From Catellatospora citrea (GTDB taxonomy: Bacteria; Actinomycetota; Actinomycetes; Mycobacteriales; Micromonosporaceae), in contig NZ_RAPR01000001.1 in NCBI RefSeq assembly GCF_003610235.1, positions 3,348,001 to 3,412,000 on the forward strand: a stretch of 64,000 bases of DNA. Direction: 5' to 3'. The notes beneath the pieces were generated by a model. The model ran no database searches. It was not told where the DNA came from and saw nothing but the letters and a program-made list of their open reading frames with translations. Below are positions 50,662 to 58,104 of this stretch, in pieces. Numbering within the stretch: position 1 is the stretch's first letter; each line of letters opens with the position of its first letter. Made by a program: the position numbers and the translations under genes.

Positions 50662-51719
50662 GCGAGCGTACTGCGCTGGGCGCCACGGCGGCACAACGTC
50701 GCGGCAGGGACCTGGCCAAGCTGGCCGTCTATGGAGGCGGCGCGCTGGGCGCGCTCGGCCTGGCCACCGTCGGGGTGCTGCTCGGCCAGGTCGAAGCCGC
50801 CCGGCGCACCATTCCCATCGCGCAGGCCCCGCCGCCGCGCTCGGACGGCCTCTACGGCGGCCGGTTCGGCGGAGAGCCGGTGCACATGGCCATGCTCGGC
50901 GACTCCTCGGCGGCCGGGTTCGGCGCGCTGCGGGCCCGGCAGACCCCGGCGGCGCTGATCGCCACCGGGCTGTCCCGGCGTCTGGAAAGGCCGGTGCGGC
51001 TGCACAGCCTGGCCGTGGTCGGCGCGACCTCGGGAATGCTGGTGCACCAGGTGGAAGAGGCCCTGGAACTGCGCCCCGACCTGGCCGTGATCCTGATCGG
51101 AGCCAACGACATCACCCACCGGGCCGGGCAGGCCGCATCCGTACGCCACCTCGCCGACTCGGTGCGGCGGCTGCGTGAGGCCGGCGCGACCGTCGTCGTG
51201 GGCACCTGCCCCGACCTCGGCGCGGTGCAGCCCATCCGGCCGCCGCTGCGCTGGCTGGCCCGCAGCTGGAGCCGCCAGCTCGCCGCGGCGCAGACCGTCG
51301 CCGTGGTGGAGGCCGGGGGCCGCACCGTGTCCCTGGGCGAGCTGCTGGGACCGACGTTCTCCGCCCAGCCGCACCGGCTGTTCGCCCGGGACCGCTTCCA
51401 CCCGTCCGCGGAGGGCTACGCGCTGGCCGCGTCGGTGCTGCTGCCGACGGTGGTGGCCGCCCTGCGCAGCCCCGCCGGGCCACAGCGCGTGGAAGCGGGC
51501 GCACGAACCGCCGTGGACGGGGTACGGTCGCTGCCACAGGCCGCGGTCGAGGCGGCGCGCCACGCCGGCACTGAGGTGAGCGGCGTACGCGTCGACGGCC
51601 GTGATCGCGGCCCGGCCGGCCGGTGGGCGCAGCTGCGCCGCCGCATGTGGGAAGTAGTCCGCCAGGGCGAGGCCCCAGCCGGCCTGGCAGACCGGGCGAA
51701 CGTGGTGGAGCAGGCGTGA
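50658..51719 (+). CDS. SGNH/GDSL hydrolase, first paralogue
   Basis: A 353-residue membrane-anchored esterase-like protein. An N-terminal helix (LAVYGGGALGALGLATVGVLL) anchors it. Block I is MAMLGDSSAAGFGAL with the nucleophile Ser in GDSS, the block III Asn is in ILIGANDITH, and block V is RFHPSAEGYALAA, supplying Asp/His. The last about 90 residues are a charged tail absent from the next paralogue. It shares RRLREAG and VVVGTCPDLGA with the gene at 51849, from which it is separated by two coupled mini-ORFs. Confidence 0.88.
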   Translation: MSERTALGATAAQRRGRDLAKLAVYGGGALGALGLATVGVLLGQVEAARRTIPIAQAPPPRSDGLYGGRFGGEPVHMAMLGDSSAAGFGALRARQTPAALIATGLSRRLERPVRLHSLAVVGATSGMLVHQVEEALELRPDLAVILIGANDITHRAGQAASVRHLADSVRRLREAGATVVVGTCPDLGAVQPIRPPLRWLARSWSRQLAAAQTVAVVEAGGRTVSLGELLGPTFSAQPHRLFARDRFHPSAEGYALAASVLLPTVVAALRSPAGPQRVEAGARTAVDGVRSLPQAAVEAARHAGTEVSGVRVDGRDRGPAGRWAQLRRRMWEVVRQGEAPAGLADRANVVEQA

Positions 51720-51781
51720 GCGGGCGGGACGGGTCGGCACGGTCCCGCGCCGACGAGGAGCGGAGCGAGGAGCGGGCATGA
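51716..51781 (+). CDS. Coupling mini-ORF 1 between the SGNH genes (21 aa)
   Basis: Starts at a GTG inside the stop of the first SGNH gene (GTGA, 51716-51719) and ends in a TGA that overlaps the ATG of mini-ORF 2 (ATGA, 51778-51781). Its C-terminus is DEERSEERA, encoded by a repeat that also occurs at 51826 and 63136. Confidence 0.45.
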   Translation: MSGRDGSARSRADEERSEERA

Positions 51782-51782
51782 G
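51752..51782 (+). repeat. GAGCG-rich initiation repeat, copy 1
   Basis: GACGAG followed by GAGCGGAGCGAGGAGCGGGC and ATGAG. It contains the GAGGAG ribosome binding site and the ATG of mini-ORF 2. Twenty-five bases (51758-51782) are identical to copy 2. Confidence 0.7.
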
Positions 51783-51852
51783 CGAGCTTGTCGAGCGAAT
51801 CACGATGCTCGGTGGACATGTCCGCGACGAGCGGAGCGAGGAGCGGGCATGA
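51778..51852 (+). CDS. Coupling mini-ORF 2 between the SGNH genes (24 aa)
   Basis: Starts at the ATG overlapping the end of mini-ORF 1 and ends in a TGA overlapping the ATG of the second SGNH gene (ATGA, 51849-51852). It begins MSELVERI, similar to MSERSARI of the purK-purE mini-ORF, and ends RDERSEERA. Confidence 0.5.
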   Translation: MSELVERITMLGGHVRDERSEERA

Positions 51853-51853
51853 G
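51826..51853 (+). repeat. GAGCG-rich initiation repeat, copy 2
   Basis: 28 nt, GACGAGCGGAGCGAGGAGCG then GGCATGAG. Carries the ribosome binding site and ATG of the second SGNH gene. Differs from the copy at 63136-63163 (minus strand) at two positions. Confidence 0.7.
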
Positions 51854-52652
51854 TTCCGTGGCACGGAGGATCGGGAAGGCCGCCGCGATCACGCTCATCG
51901 CGGGCACGGTGGGCGGCGCGGCGCTGCTGGCGGCCGAGGCGGTGGTGGCGCGCAGCCGCCGGTACGCCAAGCCGGGGCTGGGCCTCGCGCTGCGCACCAC
52001 CGTGGGCGCGGACAACGCCACCCCGCTGCGGCTGGTCATGCTCGGTGACTCCGCCGCCCTGGGCGTGGGCGTGGACCGGGTCGCCGACACCGTCGGCGGC
52101 CAGCTGGCCACGCTGCTGTCCGGCGGCGAGTCCGGCAAGGGCGGCCCGGTGCAGGCCGTGGCGCTGTCCAGCGTCGGCGTCGCCGGGTCCCGCTCGTCGG
52201 ACCTGGCCACCCAGGTCGCTCGGTGCCTGCTGGGCGACCGCCCGGACGTCGCGGTGATCCTGGTCGGCGGCAACGACGCGATCACGCTGCGCCGCCCCGC
52301 GGACGCGGCGGCCTACCTGGGCGCGGCGGTGCGCCGCCTGCGCGAGGCCGGGGTCGAGGTCGTCGTGGGCACCTGCCCCGATCTGGGCGCGGCCCGCGCC
52401 ATCGCGCCGCCGCTGCGCCAGGTCGTCGGCTTCCTGGGGCGCCGGGTGGCGCGGGCGCAGGTGCGCGCCGTGCACGCCGCCGGCGGGGCCGTGGTGGACC
52501 TGGCCGCCGAGACCGGCCCGGTGTTCCGCGCCGACCCGAACACGCTGTCCGTCGACCGCTACCACCCTTCCGCGGACGGCTACCGGGTGTGGGCGTACGC
52601 CCTGCTCCCGTCCGTCGCCCACGCCGCCGGAGTGACCCCCCGCCTGCCCTGA
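51849..52652 (+). CDS. SGNH/GDSL hydrolase, second paralogue
   Basis: A 267-residue protein with an N-terminal membrane anchor (AAAITLIAGTVGGAALLAAE), block I LVMLGDSAALGVGV (nucleophile Ser of GDSA), ILVGGNDAITL and RYHPSADGYRVWAY with the Asp/His pair. It is a paralogue of the gene at 50658 but lacks the long tail. GAGGAG in the upstream repeat serves as the ribosome binding site. Probably a lipase/esterase acting on envelope substrates; unproven. Confidence 0.88.
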   Translation: MSSVARRIGKAAAITLIAGTVGGAALLAAEAVVARSRRYAKPGLGLALRTTVGADNATPLRLVMLGDSAALGVGVDRVADTVGGQLATLLSGGESGKGGPVQAVALSSVGVAGSRSSDLATQVARCLLGDRPDVAVILVGGNDAITLRRPADAAAYLGAAVRRLREAGVEVVVGTCPDLGAARAIAPPLRQVVGFLGRRVARAQVRAVHAAGGAVVDLAAETGPVFRADPNTLSVDRYHPSADGYRVWAYALLPSVAHAAGVTPRLP

Positions 52653-52676
52653 CCCCCGCGCCGCGCCAAGATCCGT

Positions 52677-52737
52677 CGACTTGCCTGGCAGGTGGGCGTA
52701 TCTTGGACGGCGTCTCGCCCACCTGCCGGGCAAGTCG
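52677..52737 (+). terminator. 61-bp palindrome after the SGNH operon
   Basis: 22-bp arms CGACTTGCCTGGCAGGTGGGCG (given here as 52677-52698) and its complement at 52716-52737 with one G-U-type mismatch, around a 17-nt loop. Ends the SGNH operon and precedes the thiolase promoter. Confidence 0.65.
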
Positions 52738-52820
52738 GGCGATCATGACGGCCCGCCGGGTGGATGATGACTTTCTCACCCGGTCTGGTGGGCAAGTTAC
52801 CGGCGAGTTAACGTTCGTTC

Positions 52821-54068
52821 ATGTCAGATGCTGTCATCGTCGCCACCGCCCGGTCCCCCATCGGCCGGGCCGGCAAGGGCTCCCTGAAGGACCTGCGCGC
52901 GGACGACCTCACCGCCACCATCATCCAGGCCGCCCTCGACAAGATCCCGGCCCTGGACCCGGCCGAGATCGACGATCTCTACCTGGGCTGCGGCCTGCCC
53001 GGCGGCGAGCAGGGCTTCAACATGGGCAAGGTGGTCTCCACCCTGCTCGGCCTGGACTCGCTGCCCGCCGCCACGGTCACCCGTTACTGCGCGTCCTCGC
53101 TGCAGACCAGCCGGATGGCGTTCCACGCGATCAAGGCAGGCGAGGGCGACGTCTTCATCTCGGCGGGCGTCGAGATGGTGTCCCGGTATGCCCGGGGCAA
53201 CTCAGACTGGCTGCCCCCGGACGCCGCGGCCGCCGTCGGCGGGAGCTGGAACAACCCGCGCTTCGCCGCGGCGCAGGCCCGCTCCGCGCAGCGCGCGGGG
53301 GCGGACACGCCGGTCTGGACCGACCCGCGCGAGGCCGGCGAGCTGCCCGACATCTACCTGACCATGGGTCAGACGGCCGAGAACCTGGCCCAGATCCACG
53401 GCGTGACCCGCGAGGACATGGACGCTTTCGGCGTACGGTCGCAGAACCTCGCCGAGCAGGCGATCAAGAACGGGTTCTGGGCCCGCGAGATCACCCCGGT
53501 GACCCTGCCCGACGGCACCGTGGTCAGCCAGGACGACGGCCCCCGGGCGGGGGTGACGCTGGAGGGCACCGCCGGGCTGAAGCCGGTGTTCCGCCCGGAC
53601 GGCCGGATCACCGCGGGTAACTGCTGCCCCCTCAACGACGGCGCGGCCGCGGTCGTGATCATGAGTGACACCCGGGCCCGCGAGCTCGGGCTCACCCCGC
53701 TGGCGAGGATCGTCTCCACCGGCGTCACCGCGATGAGCCCCGAGATCATGGGCATCGGCCCGGTCGAGGCGACCCGCCAGGCGCTCAAGCGGGCCGGCAT
53801 GACCATCGACGACGTCGACCTGGCCGAGATCAACGAGGCGTTCGCGGCCCAGGTCATCCCGTCGTACCGCGAGCTGGGCCTGCCGCTGGAGAAGGTGAAC
53901 GTGATGGGCGGCGCGATCGCCGTCGGCCACCCGTTCGGCATGACCGGCGCCCGCATCACCGGCACGCTGATCAACAACCTGCAGTGGCACGACAAGAGCA
54001 TCGGCCTGGAGACCATGTGCGTCGGCGGCGGCCAGGGCATGGCCATGGTCCTCGAACGCCTCTCCTGA
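52821..54068 (+). CDS. Acetyl-CoA C-acetyltransferase (thiolase)
   Basis: A 415-residue thiolase of beta-oxidation or acetoacetyl-CoA metabolism. Nucleophilic Cys90 in VTRYCASSLQTSRMA, the GGAIAVGHPFGMTGAR His motif and the second Cys in ETMCVGGGQGMAMV are all present. NEAFAAQ is normal. Full length. Whether it favours degradation or synthesis cannot be told from sequence. Terminator-like palindrome follows. Confidence 0.95.
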   Translation: MSDAVIVATARSPIGRAGKGSLKDLRADDLTATIIQAALDKIPALDPAEIDDLYLGCGLPGGEQGFNMGKVVSTLLGLDSLPAATVTRYCASSLQTSRMAFHAIKAGEGDVFISAGVEMVSRYARGNSDWLPPDAAAAVGGSWNNPRFAAAQARSAQRAGADTPVWTDPREAGELPDIYLTMGQTAENLAQIHGVTREDMDAFGVRSQNLAEQAIKNGFWAREITPVTLPDGTVVSQDDGPRAGVTLEGTAGLKPVFRPDGRITAGNCCPLNDGAAAVVIMSDTRARELGLTPLARIVSTGVTAMSPEIMGIGPVEATRQALKRAGMTIDDVDLAEINEAFAAQVIPSYRELGLPLEKVNVMGGAIAVGHPFGMTGARITGTLINNLQWHDKSIGLETMCVGGGQGMAMVLERLS

Positions 54069-54100
54069 ACCACCCCCGGGCAGCTCAAAGCCGGTAGGGC

Positions 54101-54152
54101 GTTAAGAAGGGCACCTTCCTCTACGGAATCCGTTAAGAAGGTGCCCTTCCTT
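54101..54152. terminator. GTTAAGAAGG-type palindromic repeat
   Basis: GTTAAGAAGGGCACCTTCCT (54101-54120), an 11-nt loop, then GTTAAGAAGGTGCCCTTCCT. The arms are near-complementary and each arm is itself nearly palindromic. It separates the convergent thiolase and 98-residue genes. I recall similar GTTAAGAAGG repeats as common in Micromonosporaceae. Confidence 0.6.
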
Positions 54153-54154
54153 CG

Positions 54155-54451
54155 TCAGGTGAGGGTGTGGCGGAGGGCGGCCAGCTCGTCGGCGGCGGCT
54201 GAAGTGATCTCGTCGGGTGGTGCGGCCGCGGCGAGGTCGGCGACGACGACCCTGAGTTGATCGGGCAGGGCCAGATCGGACAGCCGGGGCACGTCGTGGC
54301 GCGGGGCGCCGGAGAGGTCCGCGGCCTGGTCGGCGAGGCGCTGGATCAGCTTGTGCAACGGTTCGCCCTGGTCGCGCCAGCGCGCCGGGGTCCAGTGTCC
54401 GACCTGGTTGGCCAGGAGGTCGACGGCGCGCGTCAGCTGCTCGATGCTCAC
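54155..54451 (-). CDS. Small hypothetical helical protein
   Basis: A 98-residue, all-helical soluble protein of unknown function. It starts MSIEQLTRAVDLLANQVGHW and contains KLIQRLADQAADL, with Leu/Ala heptads suggesting a coiled dimer. GTG start. No family recognised; the even amino acid composition and absence of shadow-like Arg/Pro runs support it as a real gene. Confidence 0.55.
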   Translation of the reverse strand: MSIEQLTRAVDLLANQVGHWTPARWRDQGEPLHKLIQRLADQAADLSGAPRHDVPRLSDLALPDQLRVVVADLAAAAPPDEITSAAADELAALRHTLT

Positions 54452-54544
54452 ACCCGCGATTGTCCCGGGCCGGAAAACGGACCGCCGCCCCGGGGCGTCC
54501 CCTGGGCGGCGGTCGTCAGGTGTGCCCCGATCGGGGCGCCCCGG

Positions 54545-55345
54545 TCAGTCTTCGGAGAAGTAGGAGATCAGGCGCAGGATCTCCAGGTAGAGCCAGACCA
54601 GCTCGACGAGGATGCCGAACGCGCCCAGCCAGCCGTACTTGCGCGGCAGACCGGCGGCGATGCCGTCCTCGATCTGCTTGAAGTTGACCACGAACATCAG
54701 CGCCGCGACGACGATGCAGACCAGGCTGAACCCGATGGCCAGCGGGCCGCCGTCACGCAGCGGGCCGACCGAGTCGGTGATCAGGTAGATCACGAAGTTC
54801 ACCAGCATGACCACGCCGAGACCGGCCGCCGCGCCAATGACGATCTTCATGAACTTCGGGGTGGCACGGATGATCTTCATCTTGTAGAGCGCGGCCATGG
54901 CAAGGAACACCGAGAGCGTGGCGATGACCGCCTGCAGCACGATGCCCTCGAAGGCGTGCTCGAACGCCCGGCTGATCAGGCCGAGGAAGACGCCCTCGAT
55001 CACCGCGTACCCGACGATCACCGCAGCGTTGGTGACCTGCGCGAACGAGATGACCAGACCGACGATCACACCGAGGAACATCGACGCGTACAGCAGCGGC
55101 CGCGTGATCTCGAGGGGCACCGTGATCCAGGTGATCGCCGCCAGCGCCGCGGTGGTGGCCAGCAGGGTCACGGTCTTGACGACGACGTCGTCGATGGTCA
55201 TCCGGTCGACGTGTCCGGACTGGACGACCTCCGGGTAGCCGCCGCCCGCCGGGTAACCCGCCGGGGCGCCCTGGCCCGGCACGGTGTACCGGGGCTGCTG
55301 CGCCGCCGCACTGATGCGGCTGAGCACCGGGTTGGAACTCTTCAC
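54545..55345 (-). CDS. Bax inhibitor-1/YccA family membrane protein
   Basis: A 266-residue protein with a Pro/Gly-rich cytoplasmic N-terminus and seven transmembrane helices, e.g. LLATTAALAAITWITV, AAVIVGYAVIEGVFLGLISR and LGAFGILVELVWLYLEILRL, the last being the typical BI-1/YccA end. Family members are pH- and calcium-linked channels or FtsH-associated proteins; no role here is proven. GTG start at 55345 after a basic-looking upstream region without a better start. Confidence 0.88.
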   Translation of the reverse strand: MKSSNPVLSRISAAAQQPRYTVPGQGAPAGYPAGGGYPEVVQSGHVDRMTIDDVVVKTVTLLATTAALAAITWITVPLEITRPLLYASMFLGVIVGLVISFAQVTNAAVIVGYAVIEGVFLGLISRAFEHAFEGIVLQAVIATLSVFLAMAALYKMKIIRATPKFMKIVIGAAAGLGVVMLVNFVIYLITDSVGPLRDGGPLAIGFSLVCIVVAALMFVVNFKQIEDGIAAGLPRKYGWLGAFGILVELVWLYLEILRLISYFSED

Positions 55346-55498
55346 AGCGGGTCTCGCCTCCTCCACAGGGAATGTGCCGACAGAGTAGCGGATCGGCGCA
55401 CCCGCGGAGATCACAGTTTTCGGGCCGTTTCGCGGGCGACAGCCGCCGCCGCGGTGTCGGAGATCACCTCGGGCGGAGCAGTGGCCGTCCGGCGCCAC

Positions 55499-55532
55499 GG
55501 CGTGCCCCCGCTTCTCCCACCGGGGGCACGCC
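55499..55532. terminator. Hairpin in gene-free interval
   Basis: 12-bp arms GGCGTGCCCCCG and CGGGGGCACGCC around a 10-nt loop. Orientation unknown. Confidence 0.45.
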
Positions 55533-55750
55533 ACGCGCCGTCCGGACGCCCGATCGACGCGGCTGCGACAGGACCGGCGCCGAGCGCGACAATCGCCGCA
55601 CCCGATCCTTAATGAAACCTAATAGAAAGCCTGCGAATTCGCGTCGCAACAGTGCGGCCATCGATCGATGCCACACCTCGGAAAAATCGGCGTGAAAAGC
55701 AGGCAACCAAGGGGTGACAGACCGCCGTACGCTCGCTATGCTCGTCCACA

Positions 55751-55798
55751 ACGCGCTCCAATCGCCCGCTTCCCCCGTGGCAGGCGATCGGAGCGCGT
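55751..55798 (+). terminator. Hairpin with downstream T-rich stretch
   Basis: 16-bp arms ACGCGCTCCAATCGCC and GGCGATCGGAGCGCGT (one mismatch), followed by CACTATTTCTGAAGCTTTT. Looks like a plus-strand terminator of an unannotated short transcript. Confidence 0.45.
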
Positions 55799-55896
55799 CA
55801 CTATTTCTGAAGCTTTTCGCCACACCATTCGCGCGTTCGGCCACCGGCCCGCGCCGATGCCATTCGACCCGCCGGCGCGCATCGCCTAGGACCTGC

Positions 55897-55980
55897 TGGT
55901 GCCCGGGGCGGGGGTCGAACCCGCACGCCTTTCGGCAGTCGCTTTTAAGGCAACCGTGTCTGCCGTTCCACCACCCGGGC
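55897..55980 (-). tRNA. bldA: tRNA-Leu(UAA), bldA type
   Basis: A complete class II tRNA on the minus strand with encoded CCA. Acceptor arms GCCCGGG / CCCGGGC with discriminator A, anticodon stem GTTGC/GCGAC enclosing loop CTTAAAA (anticodon UAA), a variable arm TGCC-GAAA-GGCG, and T-arm GCGGGTTCGACCCCCGC. UAA reads the rare Leu codon UUA; the streptomycete equivalent is bldA, which gates development and secondary metabolism. The symbol is by analogy. Confidence 0.93.
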
Positions 55981-56116
55981 GCGTCACACGCGTAGCTGTG
56001 CCCTGCCACGGTAGCGGTTCCCCCCGGCCCGAAGCACGCCCGTTGTCGCTATCCGGAGAACGCGGGCACAGCGGCCGACAGGCCGCAGGCGCAGCCGAAG
56101 CGCTAGGGTCAAGCGC

Positions 56117-57940
56117 GTGACGAGCACCGCGCCCGCCCTCACCACCGCCCCGGAAGACGCCGTACTGCCTGGCCACCGGGGTGGTACGGACGCGTCCGCG
56201 GCAGGGCGGCCCACCCGGCGGCGGGAGTGGACCCGCGACGTCCTCGCCTGCCTGGCCTTCCTGGCCCTCGCCGGCTGGCTCACCCTCGGGCTCTGGCCCG
56301 ACCCGGACACCCGGACGCTCGCCCTCAACCCGCCCGACCAGATCCTCTACGAGTGGTTCCTGGCCCACGACACGATGCTGTGGAGCGGCGACTTCTCCCT
56401 CGTCACCGACCGCCTCAACGCGCCGTACGGGGTGAACCTGCTCGCCAACACCACGGTCATCCTGCTCGGCGGCCTGCTCGCCCCGGTCACCGCCGCCTAC
56501 GGCGCGGCCACCACGTTCGCGCTGCTGGTCGCGCTCAACCTGGCCGGCACCGCGATCGCCTGGTATCTGCTGCTGCACCGCACGCTCGGCGCGAGCCGGA
56601 CCGCGGCCGCCGTGGGCGCGGCGTTCTGCGGTTTCGCCCCGGGCATGGTCTCGCAGTCCAACAGCCACCTGCACATGACCGCGCAGTGGCTGATCCCGCC
56701 GATGCTGTGGTGCGTCGTCGAGCTCGCCCGGGCGGCCCGCTCCGGCACCGCCCGGCCGCGCCGGTTCATCGGCTGCGGCGTGCTGTTCGGCGTGCTGGTC
56801 AGCCTGCAGGTGTTCATCGGCGAGGAGACCCTGTTCCTCACCGCGCTCGCGCTGGCCATCGTGACCGCGACCTACGTGGCGATCGTCCGGCCGCCCCGGG
56901 CGGTGCTGGCCCGCTTCGCCGCCGGGCTGTCCATCGCCGTGGCGGTGGCCGTGGCGCTGCTGGCGTACCCCCTGTGGGTCCAGTTCAGGGGCCCGCAGGC
57001 GGTCGCCGACGGGGTGTTCAGTCCGCACTACTTCTCCGCCGACCTGGCCGGGTTCACCGCGTTCTCACCGCTCACGCTGGCCGGCGACGACACGGCGGCG
57101 AAGCTGACCACCGGACCGGCCGAGTACAACACGTTCCTGGGCTGGCCCCTGGTGCTGCTGTCGCTCGGGCTGCTGGTCTGGCTGCGCCGTGACGCGCTCG
57201 CGGCGGCCTGCGGCGCGGGCGCGCTGGCGATGAGCGCGCTGGCGCTGGGCCCGCAGGTCACGCTGCACCACGAGCGCACACCGCTGCCGGGCCCGTACCG
57301 GCTGCTCATGCACCTGCCCGTGGTGGACGGCGCGCTGCCGATGCGCTTCGCCCTGGCCGCGATCCCGCTGCTGGCCGTGCTGCTGGTGCTGGCGCTGCGC
57401 CAGGCGGCGCGGTCCGACCTGCGCGCCGTGCGGGTCGGTGTCCCCGCGCTGGTCGCCGCGGCGCTGCTGCCGCTGTTCCCGACCCCGCTGCCGACCACCG
57501 ATCGGGCCGCGGTGCCGACGTTCTTCGCCGACGGCCGGTGGCGGGACTGCGCGACGGACGGCGACGTCATCGTGCCGGTGCCGCTGCCGACCCCGGAACA
57601 GCCCCTGCCGATGCGCTACGCGACCGCGGCGCTGACCGCGTTCGCCCTGCCCGAGGGCTTCTTCATCGGCCCGCACGGGCCGCACGGCGAGGCGACCATG
57701 GGCATCCAGAAGCGGACGACGTCCTGGGTGCTGTCCGAGGTGGCCCGCACCGGGGTGGTGCCCGCGATCAACGACGACCACCGCCTGGACGCCCGCAAGG
57801 ACCTCACCAAGTGGAACGCCGCCTGCGTGGTGCTCACCCCCGGGCACGCCCGCCACGCCGAACTCCAGCGCACCCTGGAAGCCCTCCTCGGCCCCGGCAC
57901 CCCCTCCGCCGACGTCCTCTACTGGCCCCGCACCTGGTAA
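56117..57940 (+). CDS. Polytopic membrane protein, GT-C glycosyltransferase-like
   Basis: A 607-residue protein with about 10-12 transmembrane helices and a C-terminal soluble part of 120 residues. An extracytoplasmic loop after helix 1 contains NPPDQILYEWFL and YGVNLLANT, resembling the first-loop region of lipid-linked-sugar GT-C enzymes, where an acidic residue is catalytic. It is likely to act in envelope glycan synthesis; donor and acceptor are unknown. GTG at 56117. Followed by a palindromic terminator. Confidence 0.75.
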   Translation: MTSTAPALTTAPEDAVLPGHRGGTDASAAGRPTRRREWTRDVLACLAFLALAGWLTLGLWPDPDTRTLALNPPDQILYEWFLAHDTMLWSGDFSLVTDRLNAPYGVNLLANTTVILLGGLLAPVTAAYGAATTFALLVALNLAGTAIAWYLLLHRTLGASRTAAAVGAAFCGFAPGMVSQSNSHLHMTAQWLIPPMLWCVVELARAARSGTARPRRFIGCGVLFGVLVSLQVFIGEETLFLTALALAIVTATYVAIVRPPRAVLARFAAGLSIAVAVAVALLAYPLWVQFRGPQAVADGVFSPHYFSADLAGFTAFSPLTLAGDDTAAKLTTGPAEYNTFLGWPLVLLSLGLLVWLRRDALAAACGAGALAMSALALGPQVTLHHERTPLPGPYRLLMHLPVVDGALPMRFALAAIPLLAVLLVLALRQAARSDLRAVRVGVPALVAAALLPLFPTPLPTTDRAAVPTFFADGRWRDCATDGDVIVPVPLPTPEQPLPMRYATAALTAFALPEGFFIGPHGPHGEATMGIQKRTTSWVLSEVARTGVVPAINDDHRLDARKDLTKWNAACVVLTPGHARHAELQRTLEALLGPGTPSADVLYWPRTW

Positions 57941-57989
57941 CCCCACCCGGGCCCCAGGCCCCGGCCCCGCCCCGGCCCCGGCCCTCGGG

Positions 57990-58052
57990 CGCAACTCTTA
58001 AAGACTCGCGGCCTCCAGGACAACTGGAGGCCGCGAGTCTTTAAGAGTTGCG
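57990..58052. terminator. 63-bp palindrome, copy 3: bidirectional terminator
   Basis: 29-bp perfect arms beginning CGCAACTCTTAAAGACTCGC, 5-nt loop GACAA. Convergent junction between the GT-C-like gene and NDH-2. Same family as 10545-10607 and 18740-18804. Confidence 0.8.
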
Positions 58053-58104
58053 GAAGGAGGGGGCCTGGCCCGGCCCCGGCGGCCCTTGGGGGCCGCTGGG
58101 TGGG

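Larger units (their letters stand above)
55346..55896. other. 551-bp gene-free, unusually AT-rich interval
   Basis: No convincing ORF. It contains a 12-bp-arm hairpin (55499-55532), an AT-rich patch around 55608-55690 with TTAATGAAACCTAATAG, a CATCGATCGATG palindrome (55659-55670), and a 16-bp-arm hairpin (55751-55798) followed by CACTATTTCTGAAGCTTTT on the plus strand. It could hold a small RNA ending near 55820, or only promoters for the flanking genes. Confidence 0.4.
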
